Positions 61,903 through 64,000 of a DNA stretch of 64,000 nt are shown here, piece after piece. The position numbers and the translations under genes were made by a program. The DNA comes from an uncultured Clostridia bacterium (GTDB taxonomy: Bacteria; Bacillota; Clostridia; TANB77; CAG-508). The stretch spans positions 11,827-75,826 of the forward strand of contig CAKPCF010000006.1 in the NCBI GenBank assembly GCA_934141445.1, written 5' to 3'. Numbering within the stretch: position 1 is the stretch's first letter; each line of letters starts with the position of its first letter. Under the pieces are notes generated by a model that worked only from the letters and a program-made list of their open reading frames with translations, was not told where the DNA came from and did no database searches.

Positions 61903-62424
61903 TTATAGCATCCAATAATAATTTGCAACTCCTGCTAAAATTGCAATAATTGTATAAACAATAATTTTACCTAGTGCAGATACTACTGAAATTCCAAATG
62001 TATCGGCAACACCTTGCCAAGATGCTCCTAGTACAACAACTAAACCAGTAAAAAATAAAGTTCTTACAAACCAATATGAAAATACGAGTGATTTATTTAA
62101 AACTCCACAAACCACTCTTATTAGTTGCATATTTATAGAACCAAGTCCTGCTTCTTGCATCAATTGTTTTGCTAAAAGTAAATCATTAGGATTTAATTCC
62201 AATATTTCACATATTAAATATATAGTTGTGATATCTGGATATACTTTATCCTTTTGCCAATTATCAACCTCTTTTTCTGATACATATAATTTTTTACTAG
62301 ATAAAACCTCTGATAGTTTTATTCTACTATATCCTTTTTTATCCATTGCTTCTTTAAGTTGTGTTCCAAAAGTCTTATAATCATCAAGTTCTTTCAACAA
62401 ATCTAATTTTGTTTTCTTTTTCAT
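61903..62424 (-). CDS. Membrane-linked HTH-like protein, copy 2
   Basis: A 173-residue protein. The N-terminal part looks like a divergent XRE-type HTH (FGTQLKEAMDKKGYSRIKLS, VSEKEVDNWQKDKVYPDITT, about 18-70), and is followed by LICEILELNPNDLLLAKQLM. The C-terminal third has two or three membrane segments (FFTGLVVVLGASW, IIVYTIIAILAGVANYYW). The next gene upstream has the same plan and the same NPNDLL-x-AK motif. Perhaps a membrane-bound regulator pair; function unknown. Confidence 0.65.
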   Translation of the reverse strand: MKKKTKLDLLKELDDYKTFGTQLKEAMDKKGYSRIKLSEVLSSKKLYVSEKEVDNWQKDKVYPDITTIYLICEILELNPNDLLLAKQLMQEAGLGSINMQLIRVVCGVLNKSLVFSYWFVRTLFFTGLVVVLGASWQGVADTFGISVVSALGKIIVYTIIAILAGVANYYWML

Positions 62425-62468
62425 AATAGCTCCTAAAGATAATTCATTTAATTTCTAAACTATTTTAA

Positions 62469-63011
62469 TTATTCTTTCATATACTTATCTATTACATTTT
62501 GTGTTTCTGTATTTTCTTCATTATTATCTTGATGCATATATGGAACAACTTCTTTATCCCATACATCAAAAAATGTTATCATTTCATTTATACCTTTATT
62601 TTGATAACCTTTTCCTAAATGCATAGCAACTAAAATAGCAAGTGTTATACCTATTAAAAGTAAAATCATGTTTACTGTTGGTCTAGCTAAATCAAGTGCC
62701 TTGCCAATCATTCTCCTAGCTGCTGGACTTGTTTTTTTCCTCATACCATCTTGAGTTTCGTTTTTTGCTTCTAACAAGTCGTTTGGATTCATGTCCAATA
62801 CTTCTGCTAGTAAATATATCGCATCTAAATTTGGAAAATCTGCATCATTTATCCAATTTTTTAATTTCTTTTTAGTAATTGTATTTTTAAAAGTTTTTTT
62901 ATATTCTAAATCAAAAATTCTTTGATATAATTCATTAAAACTAATATCTTTTTCTTTACATTCTTCTTTTAATATCTTTCCAACTGTTTCTTGTTTCTTT
63001 TTTTCTTCCAT
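62469..63011 (-). CDS. Membrane-linked HTH-like protein, copy 1
   Basis: A 180-residue protein with an N-terminal HTH-like part (KLKNWINDADFPNLDAIYLL, about 46-65) and LAEVLDMNPNDLLEAKNETQ, then a basic linker and one membrane helix (TVNMILLLIGITLAILVAMH, about 112-131), then an acidic outer tail. Shares NPNDLL-x-AK and the IYLLxExL pattern with the downstream gene, 44 nt away. GAGGG precedes the ATG. Located between tuf and plsX. The two could form a hetero-complex; inference only. Confidence 0.65.
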   Translation of the reverse strand: MEEKKKQETVGKILKEECKEKDISFNELYQRIFDLEYKKTFKNTITKKKLKNWINDADFPNLDAIYLLAEVLDMNPNDLLEAKNETQDGMRKKTSPAARRMIGKALDLARPTVNMILLLIGITLAILVAMHLGKGYQNKGINEMITFFDVWDKEVVPYMHQDNNEENTETQNVIDKYMKE

Positions 63012-63129
63012 AAAACCCTCAAAAATATTTTATCTAAAACAATGATACCATTTATAAATTTAAAAGTAAATAGTAGTATAAAAATACTTAATATTAAACA
63101 CATGTATATGGATTTATTAAAGTTAAATT

Positions 63130-63164
63130 ATAGAAAAAAAGACCTTCGAGTAAACTCGAAAGCC
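63130..63164 (-). terminator. Terminator of tuf
   Basis: TTCGAGT (63145-63151) pairs with ACTCGAA (63154-63160) around a 2-nt gap, with outer AAAG/CTTT pairing and seven T on the minus strand. Confidence 0.78.
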
Positions 63165-63187
63165 TTTATATATGTTATAGTTAAATA

Positions 63188-64000
63188 TTATTCGATAATA
63201 TCAGCAACAACACCTGAACCAACTGTTCTACCACCTTCACGGATAGCAAATCTTAATCCTTTTTCAATAGCGATAGGTGTGATTAATTCGATTGTCATTG
63301 AAACGTTATCACCTGGCATAACCATTTCTACACCAGCTGGTAAATCGATAACACCTGTAACGTCTGTTGTTCTGAAATAGAATTGTGGTCTATATCCATT
63401 GAAGAATGGTGTATGTCTTCCACCTTCTTCTTTTGTTAGAACATAAACTTGAGATGTGAATTTTGTATGTGGATGAATTGTTCCTGGTTTTGCAATAACT
63501 TGTCCTCTTTCAATATCTGTTCTTTGAACACCTCTTAAAAGAACACCAATGTTATCTCCAGCTTCAGCTTGGTCTAATAATTTTCTGAACATTTCAACAC
63601 CTGTAACAACAGTTTTCATTTTTTCAGCTTTTAAACCAACGATTTCAACTTCATCAGATAATTTAACAACACCTCTTTCAACTCTACCTGTTGCAACTGT
63701 ACCACGACCTGTGATTGTGAATACATCTTCAACTGGCATTAAGAATGGTTGGTCTGTTGGTCTATCTGGAGTTGGGATATAGCTATCAACTGCATCCATC
63801 AATTCTTTCATGCATTGATATTCTGGAGCATTAGGATCTGTAGATGTAGACTCTAATACTTTTAATGAAGATCCTTTAACGATTGGAATTTCATCTCCAG
63901 GGAAATCATATTTAGATAATAAATCTCTAACTTCCATTTCAACTAATTCTAATAATTCTGGATCATCAACCATATCGCATTTATTTAAGTAAACAACGAT
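63188..64000 (-). CDS. tuf: Elongation factor Tu, C-terminal 270 residues; 5' end outside window
   Basis: Brings aminoacyl-tRNA to the ribosome. The frame is open to the right edge, where it reads VYLNKCDMVDDPELLELVEM (G4 motif NKCD), so the gene continues beyond 64000. Domain 2 (FTITGRGTVATGRVERGVV) and domain 3 (TPFFNGYRPQFYFRTTDVTG, ending GGRTVGSGVVADI) are complete. The ATG at 63973 is internal. Codon use is strongly biased, as expected for a highly expressed gene, and no CGG is used. Confidence 0.96.
   Translation of the reverse strand: MVVYLNKCDMVDDPELLELVEMEVRDLLSKYDFPGDEIPIVKGSSLKVLESTSTDPNAPEYQCMKELMDAVDSYIPTPDRPTDQPFLMPVEDVFTITGRGTVATGRVERGVVKLSDEVEIVGLKAEKMKTVVTGVEMFRKLLDQAEAGDNIGVLLRGVQRTDIERGQVIAKPGTIHPHTKFTSQVYVLTKEEGGRHTPFFNGYRPQFYFRTTDVTGVIDLPAGVEMVMPGDNVSMTIELITPIAIEKGLRFAIREGGRTVGSGVVADIIE

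Noticed and set aside
1..64000. tRNA, rRNA, complete insertion sequence or prophage
   Set aside because: I found no cloverleaf with a plausible anticodon arm, no transposase or integrase, and no phage structural genes. A decisive check would be tRNAscan-type and covariance searches.

Overview
The window is a very AT-rich, gene-dense stretch of a Gram-positive, endospore-forming Bacillota (Clostridia-like) chromosome. Evidence: spoIIGA-sigE, sigG, bofC, a spoIVFA/spoIVFB-like pair and ylmC (sporulation); a murA-divIB-ylxX/ylxW-sbp-ftsA-ftsZ division cluster; sigma-A promoters; many U-tract terminators. A neighbouring cohesin gene and dockerin-peptidase gene suggest a gut-type anaerobe. Species cannot be fixed from the sequence. 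Most genes lie on the minus strand.

Layout. 1-7.7 kb: partial membrane protein, clpE, bofC, a small regulator operon with a palindromic operator, and two plus-strand genes of unknown role. 7.7-21 kb: comEC, an NlpC/P60 wall hydrolase, aspS, dnaG-rpoD, carD, dut, rpsF-ssb-rpsR. 21-31 kb: a foreign-looking plus-strand cassette, a pilin-like gene, spoIVFA/B, ylmC, sigG, a DnaB-like ATPase with a very acidic N-terminus, a second foreign-looking cassette, sigE and spoIIGA. 31-42 kb: ftsZ, ftsA, then a Fic protein, an ABC exporter and two anchored paralogues lying between ftsA and sbp-ylxX-ylxW-divIB-murA. 42-50 kb: HD hydrolase, topB, the cohesin and dockerin-papain pair, a metalloprotease-like gene, UDG. 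50-64 kb: a 121-bp inverted-repeat element, pgeF, alr, addB, transglutaminase-like protein, ogg, yitT, radical SAM protein, rnc, acpP, plsX, two membrane-linked HTH proteins, and the 3' part of tuf.

Main observation. Four genes (murA, comEC, ylmC and a membrane-anchored protein) are each broken by one frame change, and all four breaks sit exactly at an in-frame CGG codon. In each case skipping only the C restores the frame, makes the next codon GGN (Gly), and gives a full-length product. In murA, comEC and ylmC a Gly is what the family has there. My manual scan of the other native-looking genes found no further in-frame CGG; the only two others are in a gene (27454-28191) that looks acquired. 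This suggests that CGG is unassigned in this organism and is passed by a +1 frameshift, or is read as a CGGN quadruplet for Gly. It has to be tested genome-wide and at the protein level.
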